64,000 nucleotides of DNA from Mytilisepta virgata (GCA_028015205.1 CM051516.1:28076593-28140592), one strand, 5' to 3'. Positions 12,130-24,601 are shown, counted from the first letter of the stretch. Notes: generated by a model from the sequence alone, not told the origin. A program made the numbers and translations.

Positions 12130-12660
12130 TTACGACAGTGGGAACAGGTCCAACATCATCTTAGATATTGGAACACTGTAATGGTCAATCAATTCATGAT
12201 GACGACCGTAAAATTTCTTAAGTGATGACATCAACTTATCCCTGATAAAACCCTGGTTAAGAAGCTTTTGTGACAGCAGTAATCCTCTTTGTCGAAAGTC
12301 AGGGTAACTCACGCATGCCCTTGAAAATCGGATAAGCTGAGAAACGTAGACGCCATATGCAGGCGATGCTGGTATATTGCTACTCAAGAAGGGAAAATTA
12401 ACAATAGGAAAGTTGAAGTCATCACGTTTGTCATAAAGTTTTGTCTTCAAACGTCCCTCATAGTCTATTTCAAGAAACAAATCCAAATATGAAGCGGACT
12501 TTGGTGTATCTGTAGTATCCTTAATTTCAAGCTCACTGGGGTAGATAAGATGTAGAAAGTCTTGGAATTTGTCGTTATTTAACGACAACACATCATCTAT
12601 ATAACGAAAAGTGAAATTAAAGGATTGGGCTAGTTTCTTTTTGTTTTCATGTATAACTAA
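12130..12660 (-). pseudogene. 5'-truncated reverse transcriptase, C-terminal part
   Basis: The minus-strand frame is open from about 12690 to a stop at 12130. It carries the catalytic box FRYIDDVLSLNN, with the Y-I-D-D codons at 12592-12603. These are the two metal-binding aspartates of the RT palm. Next come a 'SASYLDLFLEI' strand and then DKRDDFNFPIVNFPFL, 'AYGVYVSQLIRFSRAC', 'SQKLLNQGF' and 'SSLKKFYGRHHELIDHY', the thumb-side block of this RT family. The 5' part is missing. Homology appears to stop near 12650-12660, where an unrelated 'GATGCCCTCGGGGACTAACC' repeat begins, and the frame closes at 12691-12693. The fingers and N-terminal palm are absent, so it cannot be active. The superfamily (Penelope-like or other) is not settled from this piece. 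Confidence 0.75.
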
Positions 12661-15600
12661 AATGGTGGAGAGGGATGATGCCCTCGGGGACTAACCGTCC
12701 ACTATTCCCTATTTTGGTACATGTGAGTTATCTCCCATTTATGGAGTTATCCGCTCTCTGGAGAAGGTATATCCATAGAAATTAATAGACAAAGTGTCAT
12801 TTTTTCTGCAAAATAATTTTTTTGTTCCAAACAATGTCCTCAAAACACATTAAAATACGTTTTTTGATATAGTTTCCCATATTTTTCGATAACACGTGAA
12901 GGCCTTCTGAAATTCAATATTTTTAGAAAAAAAATAAGAAATATTTTTTTCCCATTGTGTCTTCTACCAGGAAAGACAACTTCAATATCTGCAAATGGGC
13001 AATATATATAGCTAGTAGCAATGTCACCTCAGTGATACTAAAATAAACCTAGATATCAAATTTCCTGCGTAAAAAATTGAAGTTCATACATACAGGTTAA
13101 TGTAGAAATCACTGAACAAATATAAAAATGTAGATCGTCTCATTTATCTTTTCAAATGAGAAACATTATACCCAATTATCTCCCTTAAACAAGTCAGCAA
13201 AGGGAGATAACTGCAACAGTCTTCCTTTGTTACTAAGGGCTAAAGGGAGGCTAATTTATTATCTCCCCTGGGAAACTTGGTTAACTGAAATAGGTTAAAA
13301 TGAAGTAATTATTTACATAGGCGACAATGGTAGCCTTTTTGGGTTCTGCGTTTTCACTATAAAAGTTCCGTTGAAAAAACTGTCACATTCTGAATTTTCA
13401 ACACCTTTGGGTGTGAATAAAACTGCAAAACACATATGGTGCCGCAGCTTTTTTGATAGAAAAATGGAATTTTTTAAGGGTACTCTATGATTCCGGAATT
13501 TTCGAATTAGTATGAATGAAGAACACCCCTTGCTTAATTATGCACAGAAAATTTTGCTCATCACAGAGAATTTCCTCCAAATTTCTCGCTATTTCTACAC
13601 CAATAGCCAACACTCATTTCTCACTATTTCAATTTTCTTTTCTAATTAACAGGGCAGCAGAAAATAAATTTACTTCTACCTATAATCTTGGATGTAAAAA
13701 CTAGGTGCCGCCGGTCATATTTAATTACTTCCTTTTACACAATAACTAACTTGTGTTTCTCATTTGAGCACTGTTATTTTGAGAATGTGTCAAAGCTTAT
13801 ATTAAAGAAAGATATGGGATGGATTTTATTTTTATATCGCGTGTCAAAAAATAAAAATATATATATATATTTCCTCACAAGTACCGATGATTTCATTATA
13901 TTCAATGTTATGTCCTCTGGGACAAGCCGAATGTGTTTCAGAAGTAAATGTTATAGAAATATTTTCAGTGCGCTACTGTCATTAAAGGTCAATGCTGTTT
14001 TTTTGTCTATTTGTTATATTTTTATTCATTTCATTACTTTTCGGGATTTAATCTCTTTAAATATTTAGACTGAAAATGTGTTGTCTTATTTATATTCCTA
14101 TTGGATATCAATTCTAATTGGTCAAATGTAATATATCAGTGATGACTAAGATTATATTTCCCTAAAAATCGTGCTTCGGTAATAACAATGATTTTTAGGT
14201 AAATATTCAGCTGATGAATGTCTGTACCCTATGAGAAGCAGCTACCTGTCGCAAAGGTGGTCGTGTCTGTATTTCCAGTACCCTGTTTAAAAGCTGGGAA
14301 ACGTTTTGCTCATAAAGCACAATTTTACAAAAGAAACAATCTTAAACAAAAAAAAATAGAGAAAATCAAAAAAAAAAAACCCACAAGGTGAAAACAGTTT
14401 TAAATCTGATCAAATTTGTTTTTTTTTTCAGGTCCAAAAGTCCTGAATGAAACTTGCTTTTTTCTTGGACAATTTTTATATTTGCCTCACTAGCTCAACG
14501 GAAGCTACTCCACAGTATACACTATCACACAGGAAAAAATGCTAGTTTTTTCATCTGAAGTTTGAAAACGCACGACACAAATTTCACAGTAAAAATCAAT
14601 ACGTTTCATGGTTGTCTTGGCACATACGATTTAGTCATGGTTAGGAAACTGCAAAAATACAGGTGTGTGATACTTTTAATGGACGCTTAATAACACATCC
14701 TTATTTTTTCCTGACTAATATTCATTGATATAATTGTCGTAGAACGCCAGGTCGAAGATATACATTTAACATTCATTTTGTGGCGATATACTGCCGATAA
14801 TATTTGGGAATTAGCTTTATATTCTGACATAGTCATGCACATACGTGCATTAAATACTATAAGACTGAACAAATGTTTAAATAATCTTTAGAATGTCAAA
14901 TCAGTTCTGTCTGAGCTACCAGAAATGCTAATTTATTACACGCAAGATACATTTATTGTAACGCTTTCCGTTTAATTCCATTGAGAAGAGAATAATCCTA
15001 CGTTTGTGATATATATAACTTATTTATATTCAACAGAGTGAAAACCGGTTATAAGAATCTGGCTTAAGGAACATCCGCTACGGAAACATCTTTGCAAAGG
15101 AATATCCGAATCGGAACTATCAATCCGTGTATTTTATTTATTGACTGTTTTCAAAGAAATAAAAATGGATGTAGCACCTGAGGCTATGGTATGCATTGAT
15201 TTACTGGTCAGTGAAAATTTAATTAGGAGGATTAAATTTAATACTTCTAATTAGAAAACAAAACATCCACCATTCATGATTATCCGTTAATACAACTTCA
15301 GTTAAGATCGCACGTTACTGTATAAAAAAAACTCGTAAAAGTTTATCAAATACACAAGATATGCAGATTTCAGTTGAGTAAAACATTAATATGTCTTGTT
15401 TACGACATCAGTAAATTTTGGTAGTGGTCCTCTCAAAATGAGCGTCGAATTGAATGATTAAATTTGTGTTTCTCTGATTCCTCCTTGTAATATCAAGAGC
15501 AAGTAATAAAAAAAATGACGACTTTAGACAGAAATGCAAAGGAATTTAAGCATAATTAAGGGGTAAGGGTAGACTTTTACAAGGCTCTCAAATTTCCTGG

Positions 15601-15690
15601 TGATATGAACTTACTGCCACGTGACGGCTTGAACAATAGTATACCCAAATTTACAATACTTCCCACAACGACCGAATGTTCAACTGTTAA
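12661..15690. other. AT-rich stretch with small hairpins, no gene seen
   Basis: It begins with the CCCTCGGGGACTAACCGTCC phrase seen in other bivalve repeats and several 'TTATCTCCC' words. A short inverted repeat (TTATCTCCCTT at about 13175 against AAGGGAGATAA at about 13200) may be the core of an old MITE. The longest open frame, 126 codons at 13688-14068, is AT-driven and has no domain. Confidence 0.45.
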
Positions 15691-15701
15691 ATTTTATATA
15701 A

Positions 15702-15765
15702 AGAAGTCTGAACCGGTGATAGGGTAGAATTTAAGAAGTCTGAACCGGTGATAGGGTAGAATTCA
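15702..15765. repeat. Two-copy tandem duplication, 32-bp period
   Basis: AAGAAGTCTGAACCGGTGAT followed by 'AGGGTAGAATT' is present twice in immediate succession, with essentially no divergence. Confidence 0.85.
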
Positions 15766-15769
15766 TGAA

Positions 15770-16425
15770 ACAAATATTTTGTTACTGAATTTTTTGTTTT
15801 TGTATTTGTTGTTGTTTATTTGATTTTTATTTTAGATTCTTTTTTGTTTATATTTTTTTTATTTAAACTTTCATATTCAAAAAAGGTGGCACATTAAAAA
15901 TGGCGTCCAGATGATTTTATGGACAAAAATGTGACGAAAGTATTATCACACATGTCTATATCAACACATAACGAAAAATTCAATTGATCGAGTAAACAAC
16001 AATCATAAATATCCATGTTTTATCAATAAACCATCATTTCAAAAGAAGGAACCTTCAAATATACAATAAAAGGGAAGATTAATGTTTCTCTATGAAACGT
16101 AACTTCAAATAAAAAGAATGATCAAATTCGTCCCTTATATCATTCAAAACAACTCGTAATCAAATAGAATTAAGAATAATCTTGCACCATAAATAAAACC
16201 TTGAATAACAACTATATTTTATTGTTTATTTTTATACAATATTCAAGATGTCTTTTTATATTACGTCAATGTTCGTTAAGGCCATCACAAGAAGACTATA
16301 TATGTATGTTTGTTCATAGCCTACAATTAAGTAAAGTAACTGAAGCCAAGCAGTTAACCAAAGTTATAAAACTACAAATAACAAATTGAACATCAGCGGT
16401 GCTGTAGGACAAAAAAAGCCGACGA
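15770..16425. other. AT-rich stretch, no gene seen
   Basis: Poly-T rich at about 15785-15870 and otherwise unique AT-rich sequence. A 62-codon frame at 16201-16389 has no recognisable domain. Confidence 0.5.
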
Positions 16426-16429
16426 TAGA

Positions 16430-16850
16430 ATTAAAGAGGTTCAAACATGTGGAAAGCCGAGGCAAGAACCAAAGAAGTACATAAAAGGTTCAAGCATGTG
16501 GAAAGCGGAGGAAAGAACCCAAGATGTACACAAAATCTCAAAATGAAGGGAAAGTCCAAGTATGTGGAATGCCGACGCAAGATCCAAAGATGTTCATAAA
16601 AATCCCAAAATGAACAGGAAGTTCAATCATGTGGAATGCCGACGCAAGAACGAAAGATGTACATAAAAATCTAAAAAATGAACAGGAAGTTCAATGAGGT
16701 GGAATGCTGACGCAAAAACCAAAGATGTACATAAAAATCCAAATATGAACAGGAAGTTCAATCATGTGGAATGCCAACGCAAGAACCAAAGATGCAAAAT
16801 TATATAAAAAATCCAAAAATGTACGGAAAATTCAAACAAAACATTTTTTT
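16430..16850. repeat. Minisatellite, period about 67 bp
   Basis: Five to six imperfect units share 'CATGTGGAATGCCGACGCAA', 'GAACCAAAGATGTACATAAA' and 'AATGAACAGGAAGTTCAA'. The GTGGAA word falls at 16449, 16498, 16564, 16631, 16699 and 16766. Spacing is therefore 49 for the first shortened unit and 66-68 for the others. Outer units are more diverged than inner ones. Confidence 0.85.
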
Positions 16851-16859
16851 GTAAATAAT

Positions 16860-18045
16860 TGCTATATATATATAGCAAATAAAATCCAAAATCTAGTTTA
16901 GCGCGTGCTCCCATGACGACGTTGATGTCGCTGCAATGCCATGGAGTAATATTTCAAGCCGAAAATATTACGATTTCAGAAATTATTTGGCTTCATCTGA
17001 CATAAAAAATTAAAATTAAGATCATTTCAAATTCGAATTTTTATCATTTTTGTCGTATAATGATAGACTTTTCACCAGATATCATTTTAATTCGAAGGTT
17101 CAAAAATGAGTGAAATTTTGTGTAATTCATTTGTTTCTTCACAAATAGCCATCTTTGACAGCACACTGCCGCTGTTACAGAAATTTCTTGTTGAAAACAA
17201 AAGATTTACCTTAAAATGCAACATTTTAAGAGTACTTAATGATAGCTGAGAGTAACTTTTTCATTCCTTTTTGATTTTGGAATTCAAGGGGCCAAATATC
17301 AGGCCAAAATCATACCATGTCCTTTATCTGTAAATTAGCTGAATCATGGAAAAACTAAGGGTGTCCTTGCAGTATTTTTTTAGTACATAATATTATTATG
17401 TGGCAGCTGTCTGGGCAGGATTCGTTTCCCAGTGGTAATAAACAGGATATGCATTAAAAATAATAATTAATCAATGAATGAATGAATGTTTCAAACGAAT
17501 TAAGATAGAATATTCATCCAAATCATGAAACAGGCTTGTGTTGGGTTCATTAATGAGATTTACTAAAAAAAAAAACTATTTTCTTCAGTTGTATGAATAA
17601 AGAAAAACACACACCTGACCTTGGCGTTGCATGTAATTTTAACATCCGCCGTTTTGTTAGCTGCTTATTAAAAATTAAAAGATATTTTGATCTGAAATAC
17701 ATTTAAATTGGTGTTTTTTTTCTTTTTTTTTCTTTAGTTTTTTTTGTTTTTGTTTTTGTTTTTTTTGGGTGGGGGGGGGGGTTAGAAACTAAATAAATCA
17801 CAATTTTTAGTTTCATATATTTCTAGACAAAATTCTTATTTTTTATGGAGATTTCATTAGATTTATCTACGCTCGACTATATTAGTAATAATAGTAATAA
17901 TAATAATAAAAATAACGCATTTTATAGTGAACATAAAAATGAAAGTCTTTGAAACCAGTTTTGATGCATATTGCTACAATTTAGGTTTTCGTATTGAACA
18001 TAATTATTTACAAAATGAGCTATCTATACGAGTAGTTATCTTTTT
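16860..18045. other. AT-rich stretch with simple repeats, no gene seen
   Basis: It contains a short TA tract (16863-16877), a long T-rich tract running into a G run (about 17715-17785) and AAT/AGT trinucleotide repeats (about 17885-17915). No coding region is supported. Confidence 0.5.
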
Positions 18046-18049
18046 AAGG

Positions 18050-18178
18050 GGCCTCGGTGGCCGAATGGTCTAGGTAGTTCGTTATGACTACTAATGATCA
18101 CTAGCCTGTCAACGCTGAGGGTGTGAGTTCAAATGTGCTGAAAACGGCGTAAAACCCCAACTAAACAAACAATTTAAC
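18050..18178 (+). mobile_element. tRNA-derived SINE with internal deletion
   Basis: The head GGGGCCTCGGTGGCCGAATG, with box A-like TGGCCGAATGGTCTAGG, is intact. The box B region GGTGTGAGTTCAAAT jumps straight into the 3' tail GTGCTGAAAACGGCGTAAAA and CCCCAACTAAACAAACAA. Compared with the full-length copy at 6417-6704, about 150 to 190 bp of body is missing. The join falls on a CAAAT word that is expected both after box B and just before the tail, which suggests a microhomology deletion. Confidence 0.75.
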
Positions 18179-18310
18179 AATTAGAAAAAGGATATTTCAT
18201 GCCTTTAGCAAGCATAAAAAACTTCTTACTTACAAAGAATTAAAAAAAAAAGATTCTTATAACTGCATCTGTAGCATGGATTGTCTACATTTAAGTAGGG
18301 GAACAAATGA

Positions 18311-19465
18311 AACTAGAGGCTCTCATGAGTCTGTATCGCTCACCTGAGTGTTTTTGCCATTGAAGTTAAAATTAGTTGTCAAGGAACACAATTATAAAAC
18401 AGTAACACCCATGGTCAATGTTAAGTAATTCCAGATGCAATGTCAGTCATCTTGGATTTATAATCTGTAACAAAGTAACAATTCTCGGATATTATCTTGC
18501 AATGGTCATTAATGACAATTTTAAATCCCATAGGACACGTCTATTCAGAGAAGATGATCGGCACTCGAGTTGGACAAATTATTAGGGTCTTATTAAGTAT
18601 CACTTCCACTAAGTTCGGTATCAATCTATTTAATTGTCCTACGGAAGAAGAATTTTAAACGTATTTAAAAATAAGGCTCAATGTTAACTAAGTAAGGCGC
18701 TGGTGGCCATCTTTTTTTCCAAATTGGCACCAAATTAACAATTCTTGGGGATACATTGCAATGAGGTTCAATGTTAACAAATAAGGCCATCTTGGATTTC
18801 CGATCAGCACCAAAGTAACACCATTTGAGTTTTACTTGTAATGATTATTCATGACAAGTTTAAAATCTATGTTTGAAGTTCATTTGTAGTTTAAGAGAAA
18901 ATCTTCCGAAAATCCTCTTTTGTGGGCCTTGCAGTTTGTTGGTAGGATGACATCAAAGTAACAAACATTTTTCGTGTCCTCATAGGTATCAAATCCACCA
19001 AGCTTGGTATCAGTCCATTGAATTGTTCATCAGAACAGGATTTTTTAACATAATTCCCCGTATGGACCAATGTTAACATATTCGGTTGCTGGCAGCCATC
19101 TTGGATTTCCGATCGGCACCATGGTAACAAGACTTGTTAAAGACCTTTATAGAAAAATACAAAATGTATTTGTTAACTATGGATGGAATCGGGTAAATCT
19201 TTCTTTACAAGAAGATGTTTTTCAAAGTTCAGCCAAGTAGAAATTAGAATAGGTTCTGGCGGTGATGTTTCTTGACCAATCGGCACCAAAGTAACACCAC
19301 TAACAACACTTGGAAAGTGCCTTAAAACAAACATCTCTGCGAAGTTTGGTTATATTCTGTTCAGTGGTTCCAAAGAAGAAGATCAAAATGTAGAAAGTTC
19401 ACGGGTGGACGATGGACGCCAAAAGATGACAATAGCTCATACTGGCCTTTGGCAGGGTGAGCTGA
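18311..19465. repeat. Dispersed GCTCACC-type repeat, copy 2
   Basis: It opens with ACTAGAGGCTCTCATGAGTC and 'TGTATCGCTCACCTGAG' and closes with CTCATACTGGCCTTTGGCAG and GGTGAGCTG. The inner part holds about five diverged segments carrying 'CAATGTTAAC', 'GGCCATCTTGGATTTCCGATC' and 'GCACCAAAGTAACA'. It belongs with the element at 10014-10672, though its internal segments differ in number. The minus-strand 79-codon frame at 18891-19130 is a by-product of this repeat. Confidence 0.6.
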
Positions 19466-19469
19466 AAAT

Positions 19470-20850
19470 GCTACAGATAATTCACTTTAATGTACATGTA
19501 CCATATGTTAACTAAAGATAATTTCTCATCAGCGGAAAACGGAGCCAAACTTTCTAAATAAAACTGTATGAAACATATTGTGAGCCAAATAGACAAATTA
19601 ACTCTAATCTGTGCATAAAATACAATGTTAAAACTGTCTGTGCAAAGTTGTATCTCGAACTAGAATACACGATGTTAAAACAAATTATTCATAACATGCA
19701 TTTCAGAAATTCAAATAAATGATATTTCTTATACAGCCAATCCCTCAGAAGTACTTTTAAATATCTAATATTGTCTAGATCAGAAAATATTTTCTTTTAT
19801 TATAAGGAAATTATTTTTTCTCATAAATATAACAATATATATGTTGCAGAACGGAATATCTGATAATATACGTATTTTGTACTATAAGTATTAAATGAAA
19901 TCTTTTATTAAACATGGACTCGTTCACTTTTGGAGCTAACAGTATAAGAAAACTTTTGGACTTTCAAAGCGTAAATTTTCAGTAAAATCAGATTATCTAT
20001 CGAACACTATAATAAAAACAATGGGAATGAACACAGAAATGTTCTTGTTATTAATTTACTATCGTATCGAATTTATAACTATGCGCCATGCAGTTGACAT
20101 TCATCCGATGCCCCGTTTCACGAGAATGCAAGGCTCTCTACACGAAAAGAACCCTTGCATTAACTCTTTTTTCGTTCCGGAGATGGCCTGTTGCAAGAAT
20201 AATTTTTTCCTGTAGCAATCACCAAACTAATTTATTCATAAATTCTGCATGAATAAGCAATATTTGAAACTTGAAGTAACCATCAACATATAACTTTTGT
20301 TAGCAAATCAGTTTCAAAATACAAAATATTACTAATTTTGTTGCAACATAAGATGTGCACATTTTGTCGATTAACGACCCTTCACTTTTGGCCCAAAACG
20401 TTGAAGCCCAAATTTAAATACCAAAATGACCGACACAATAAAGCCAAAAAAAAAAAATAATAATAAAATAAAATAAAAACACCAAAAATAAAAACACCAA
20501 TTAAAAGGGAGAAATTCCTAATTTTTATTTACAGAACATTTAAATGACAAACTTCCTGCTGGTGTTGACTTATTGACATATCAACAACTGAACTGGTCAT
20601 AACCTCGGAGAGCGTACGGATATCTGATGGAGGTTGATAAAGTATTTATACACAAGAAACAAAGTATTGCTTTCATAGTCCTGAGATGTTATTCCAATGG
20701 CTCTTACATACTCAAAAACAAAGATGTTCTTCTGTGTTTCTTTTAATTTATTGAATCGACTCTCAACAACTGGCATGGGATTGTTATATTTGTGTAAATT
20801 TTATATGTTTGTATGTATATTTCGTACCCAGCTTTACGGAGCCATGTTGG
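19470..20850. other. AT-rich stretch with one repeat relic, no gene seen
   Basis: No supported gene. Positions 20350-20450 carry the GTGCACATTTTGTCGATT relic also seen near 5.0-5.4 kb, followed by an A-rich simple repeat. Confidence 0.45.
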
Positions 20851-20877
20851 TCTCACAGAGATAATAAATTGTAATTT

Positions 20878-21010
20878 GAAAGTCAAGCGCTGAAGATTTA
20901 ACGTCAAGCGCTGTAGATTTAAAGTCTAGCGCTGTAGATTTAAAGTCTAGCGCTGAAGATGTAAAGTCCAGCGCTGAAGATTTAAAGTCCAGCGCTGGAG
21001 ATGCAAAGTT
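20878..21010 (+). repeat. 21-bp tandem array, left arm
   Basis: About six units contain 'AGCGCTGAAGAT' or 'AGCGCTGTAGAT' alternating with 'TTAAAGTCYAG'. Individual units differ by single bases. Confidence 0.9.
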
Positions 21011-21138
21011 GGGTGGGGGGGGGGGGGGGGTCTGGACATATAATTTTCACAATGTTCAAAAGTATGCAGCCCGGCAAAGTTTTGAACCGCTTGTAGTTTA
21101 AATGAAAGATTTACACCATAGCTTTTATTTCACCCAGG

Positions 21139-21380
21139 GCTTTACATCTACAGCGTTGGACTTTGAATCTCCAGCGCTTAACTTTAAATATCCGGCGCTG
21201 GGCATTAATCAAATCTTCAGTGCTGGACTTTAAATCTCCAGCGCTTGACTTTAAATCTACAGCGCTGGACTTTGAATCTACAGCGCTGGACTTTGAATAT
21301 ACAGCGCTGGACTTTATATCTACAGCTCTGGACTTTGAATCTACAGTGCTGGACTTTAAACCTACAGCGCTGGACTTTCC
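21139..21380 (-). repeat. 21-bp tandem array, right arm (inverted)
   Basis: About eleven units have the form CTACAGCGCTGGACTTTGAA, the reverse complement of the left-arm unit. One irregular unit near 21200-21215 carries extra bases. Confidence 0.9.
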
Positions 21381-21404
21381 AAATTACAATTTATTATCTC
21401 GTAC

Positions 21405-24400
21405 AGCTTACAACCAACCTCTTGAGACCCTTAACAGTTGAAGTAAAAACAGAAGAACTTGGGTATCTCTGTTATAGTTTATAATATGCGTCTTGACTAT
21501 TGTTTGTTTTTCCCCGTGCCACACATAGTTTGAATAATGCCAGCGTGTCTTATGAGATATTCGAACCCTGATTTATATTGACAGCAAACTATTTCATTTG
21601 TGATGGAAAATTTGTCATTTCATACGTCATTCAAACCTTACTTAAAGTTAGCACGTGACCAACAGTAGAATTATGTTCTCAAGTGACGATAGCATATGTT
21701 TTGAAGAATCAAAAGTACTTAATTTATTCAATAAGACAATATTTGAAAAAAGATTTATAAATGGGAACTAAATAAAGCATTATATATTGCACATATGTTT
21801 AAATAAAAATATCCTACTGATAGTTACTCAACGAAACGATAAATCTATAAGACGATTTATAACAAAGTTCAAAGGAAACAATATTTTCTTTTCATGCCAA
21901 ATTGTCCTCGCTGCTTGATATCACTTACGTAACAACTGTTACCTCATTCAGGTGATATAATTTTTTGCTTTGTTATGTAAGATATATATTTTCATCAATT
22001 TTAAATTCATTTCTGTAATTAGTTTGTTTTAAGCAAGCAGAATATCATTTATCTTTACAAAGGTATGTATATGTAAATACCAACAGCATTTACAGACTTG
22101 GAACAATGTTTAGAGTATACCTTGCATCTTAAATCTAATGCCACAGCTTTAGACGTAATATATCAACATCTTTGTATCTAAGCGACTAAGCGCCGTCGAT
22201 TGATTTTAAAAATGATAAAATTCTATCATAAATTTCTGGAACAGAAACTAGTGATATTCTATGTCGGTTAATGTTAGGGTTAAACGCTAGAATTATTAAA
22301 AAAAAAACACTATTTTAATTATAATATTGATGCAAAACAAGGATGCAATACTTATTTTAATAAAATCTTATTGGAAGAGTTATGTCCCTTTTACATAGAA
22401 AATTCCATAGGCGATATGTTTTTGTGTCTGTGGAAGACATTATTAAACAAAATCACGATGAGTTCAATTGTTTTAGTTAAGACTTATTGAATCTGTATGC
22501 CAAGTGATAAGCGAATTCAAATTGATTAAGGTTCTCAAATTTTTATAATCTGTCAGGAGGACGGACTAGATTTACAGACAGTAAATCACCTTATTTATTT
22601 TAGAAACTCATGAAACTATCCTTTAAAAAATCACCTTATTTATTTTAGAAACTCATGAAACTATCCTTTAAGCTTTAATCTGAACTAATAATATACAATC
22701 CGTAGCAATCAAGTACTCGAACTGAAGTTTGTCGTACATCTAACTATTTGATGCTTCAGAAATAAAGTGTCTGGATATAACATATTTATAACATGCCATA
22801 AGACCCTTTGTTATATACGAACAACAAAGAAGAATTTCGCTTTGTAAATATTCTTGTGCTAGCCTTTCAAAGGAAAGATTGCGTCATATAAATATTTATA
22901 TATTTTTACTGGTTCAGATTTTTGTATTTCATTGTTTCAAGTTTAAAAATTGCAATAAAAATGATGTTCTGCCAGAAACATGTTCTCACATCAAAGTATT
23001 TTCATAATGTAAAATGGTTAAAATCCTTATAATATAACATTGGTTTTTAGGAGGTTGGGGTTGGTAAAGATATAGTCATCTATCCCAATTTTTTTTGCAG
23101 TATCCTGGAATTATTTTTCTCACCCCCACCCCCACACACCCTCCCTCCCACCTTTTCTTAGTAAAAATTATATTTTCGTTGCTAAAAGACCTTACGTACT
23201 TTATAACGCAATTGGGTATATCGTGTCATGGTGCCTAGTACCAGAATTACAATGTAAATCACTGACTTTCGATAGATAAAAACCGGGCAATCTTTGTCAA
23301 TTAAAGTTGGATCTTACTCTCAGATCCAGATCTCACAGGCCCGTGAGAAACAGTAATAAGGACTCACACAGGCTAGGCACTGCTACATGAGAATATGCAT
23401 TATCGTATGGAAATGGCTATAACAAGATTAAATAGAGATCTCTCACCCCTGCCTATCGCTCTTATGCATAACAAATGAAAACGTTAAATGCAATGTATTC
23501 CCATTATTCTGTTTTATTTTAAGAATCCAAGAATTTAATTCCCTATATTATTATTTACTTAGTTTGTTTATTTAATTCTAGTTTATTACATACAAGTATA
23601 GCTGGAAAATCCACTCTAAACTAATTTTCAATCCCTTTCATACCCAAAATAACTTCGGAACAAATTTTTCAACAATAATTGTATGTAACTAAATGGAGCA
23701 ATAAACAAACATCAAACGGGAATTGTTTCATCGGATCACAATCCCCAAATTTTGAAATTACTCAGAATTTTGCAAAAATTTAACCATAACCAATTTTCAT
23801 GAATAAGAGAGAAAATTGGGCGAGTCTCTATATAATTCATTTATGCATCTTTGAAATAATGACAGAATATATATTATGAAGGAAAGTGATTACGAAAAAC
23901 TGCGAAATATTTTCTACAGTTTGTATCCGGAGGTAACCATTTGTACGAAATTATTCTTTAAGTAACACATTTTTGTTTTGTGAAAATGTAAGGAGATAGG
24001 GCGAGCGGCAACGAGACATTCCATATGATTTAACACAGGTACGAGTAATATCTGGGATCCTCGTGTAATATTTCATACCGAGCCAAAGCCGCCACCACAA
24101 TACAAACACTACAGAGGTTTCCAAATTTAAAAAAAAAAAATGAATAAAATTATGTGTATGTTAGTAAGTCGGAGAAGTATATTCCACTATTCAATTCTCT
24201 GAAGTCAACAGCCTTGTCAGTGTTTAAACTTTCAAAAAGTACATTTACACACAGAAGGTTAAAATGATAATATAAGAAAGAGGACTGGTTTAGTTCTGTA
24301 TGTTGAATGATGAAGTTTCATATGATAGGTTTTTTTATACATTCTATGACATCTTGGCATATTCAGATATTACTAACATCCTTATTTTCACATAAACATT

Positions 24401-24560
24401 CAATTGGAGCGAAAATAAAATAGAAAATAATATTTTATGTCGATATATGATACAATAAAAGATAGAAAACAATGAATTTAGAAAGACAAGAAAAAAATAA
24501 AACGAATTAAACAGACGATGAACCTGTTCTACTTTAATTGACATCAATGTCAGTTAATAT
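21405..24560. other. AT-rich stretch, no gene seen
   Basis: No supported coding region. Apart from the 45-bp duplication listed separately (22583-22670), the only notable features are a C-rich CACCCCCACCCCCACACACC tract at about 23122-23155 and ordinary AT-rich unique sequence. Confidence 0.45.
22583..22670. repeat. Perfect two-copy tandem duplication, 45-bp period
   Basis: AAATCACCTTATTTATTTTA followed by 'GAAACTCATGAAACTATCCTTTA' starts at 22583 and again at 22628 with no visible difference. It is a recent local slippage or repair duplication. Confidence 0.95.
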
Positions 24561-24601
24561 AAAGTGAATAACAGCGTTTTATTTGCTTCTGTTAATTTTC
24601 A

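Larger units (their letters stand above)
20858..21400. mobile_element. Foldback element with tandem-repeat arms
   Basis: The outer ends are inverted copies: GAGATAATAAATTGTAATTT at 20858 and AAATTACAATTTATTATCTC ending at 21400. The left arm (20878-21010) is about six tandem copies of a 21-bp unit of the form AAAGTCYAGCGCTGNAGATTT. The right arm (21139-21380) is about eleven copies of its reverse complement. The loop of about 130 bp begins with a long G run (21011-21030). The AGCGCT core is itself palindromic. Because 21 is a multiple of three, the right arm is open in two plus frames (21163-21484), giving an apparent 'TALDFES' repeat protein that I do not regard as a gene. Confidence 0.8.

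Noticed and set aside
13688..14068. 126-codon plus-strand gene
   Set aside because: AT-driven, Ile/Phe/Ser-rich sequence containing a TATATA tract; no domain or supporting context.
18050..18125. Functional tRNA genes at 18.05, 27.18 and 58.81 kb
   Set aside because: Only box A/box B-like signals remain. Acceptor-stem pairing and anticodon arms are not convincing and SINE bodies or tails follow.
21011..21030. G and C runs (9.4, 17.8, 21.0, 31.2 and 46.9 kb) as telomeric or regulatory G-quadruplex sites
   Set aside because: They are simple mononucleotide tracts at element ends or beside T/A tracts, without the spaced G-tract pattern or telomere repeats.
20878..21484. Repeat protein with TALDFES units
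   Set aside because: The 21-bp period keeps frames open in any tandem array. Both overlapping plus frames are open equally and the array is part of a foldback element.
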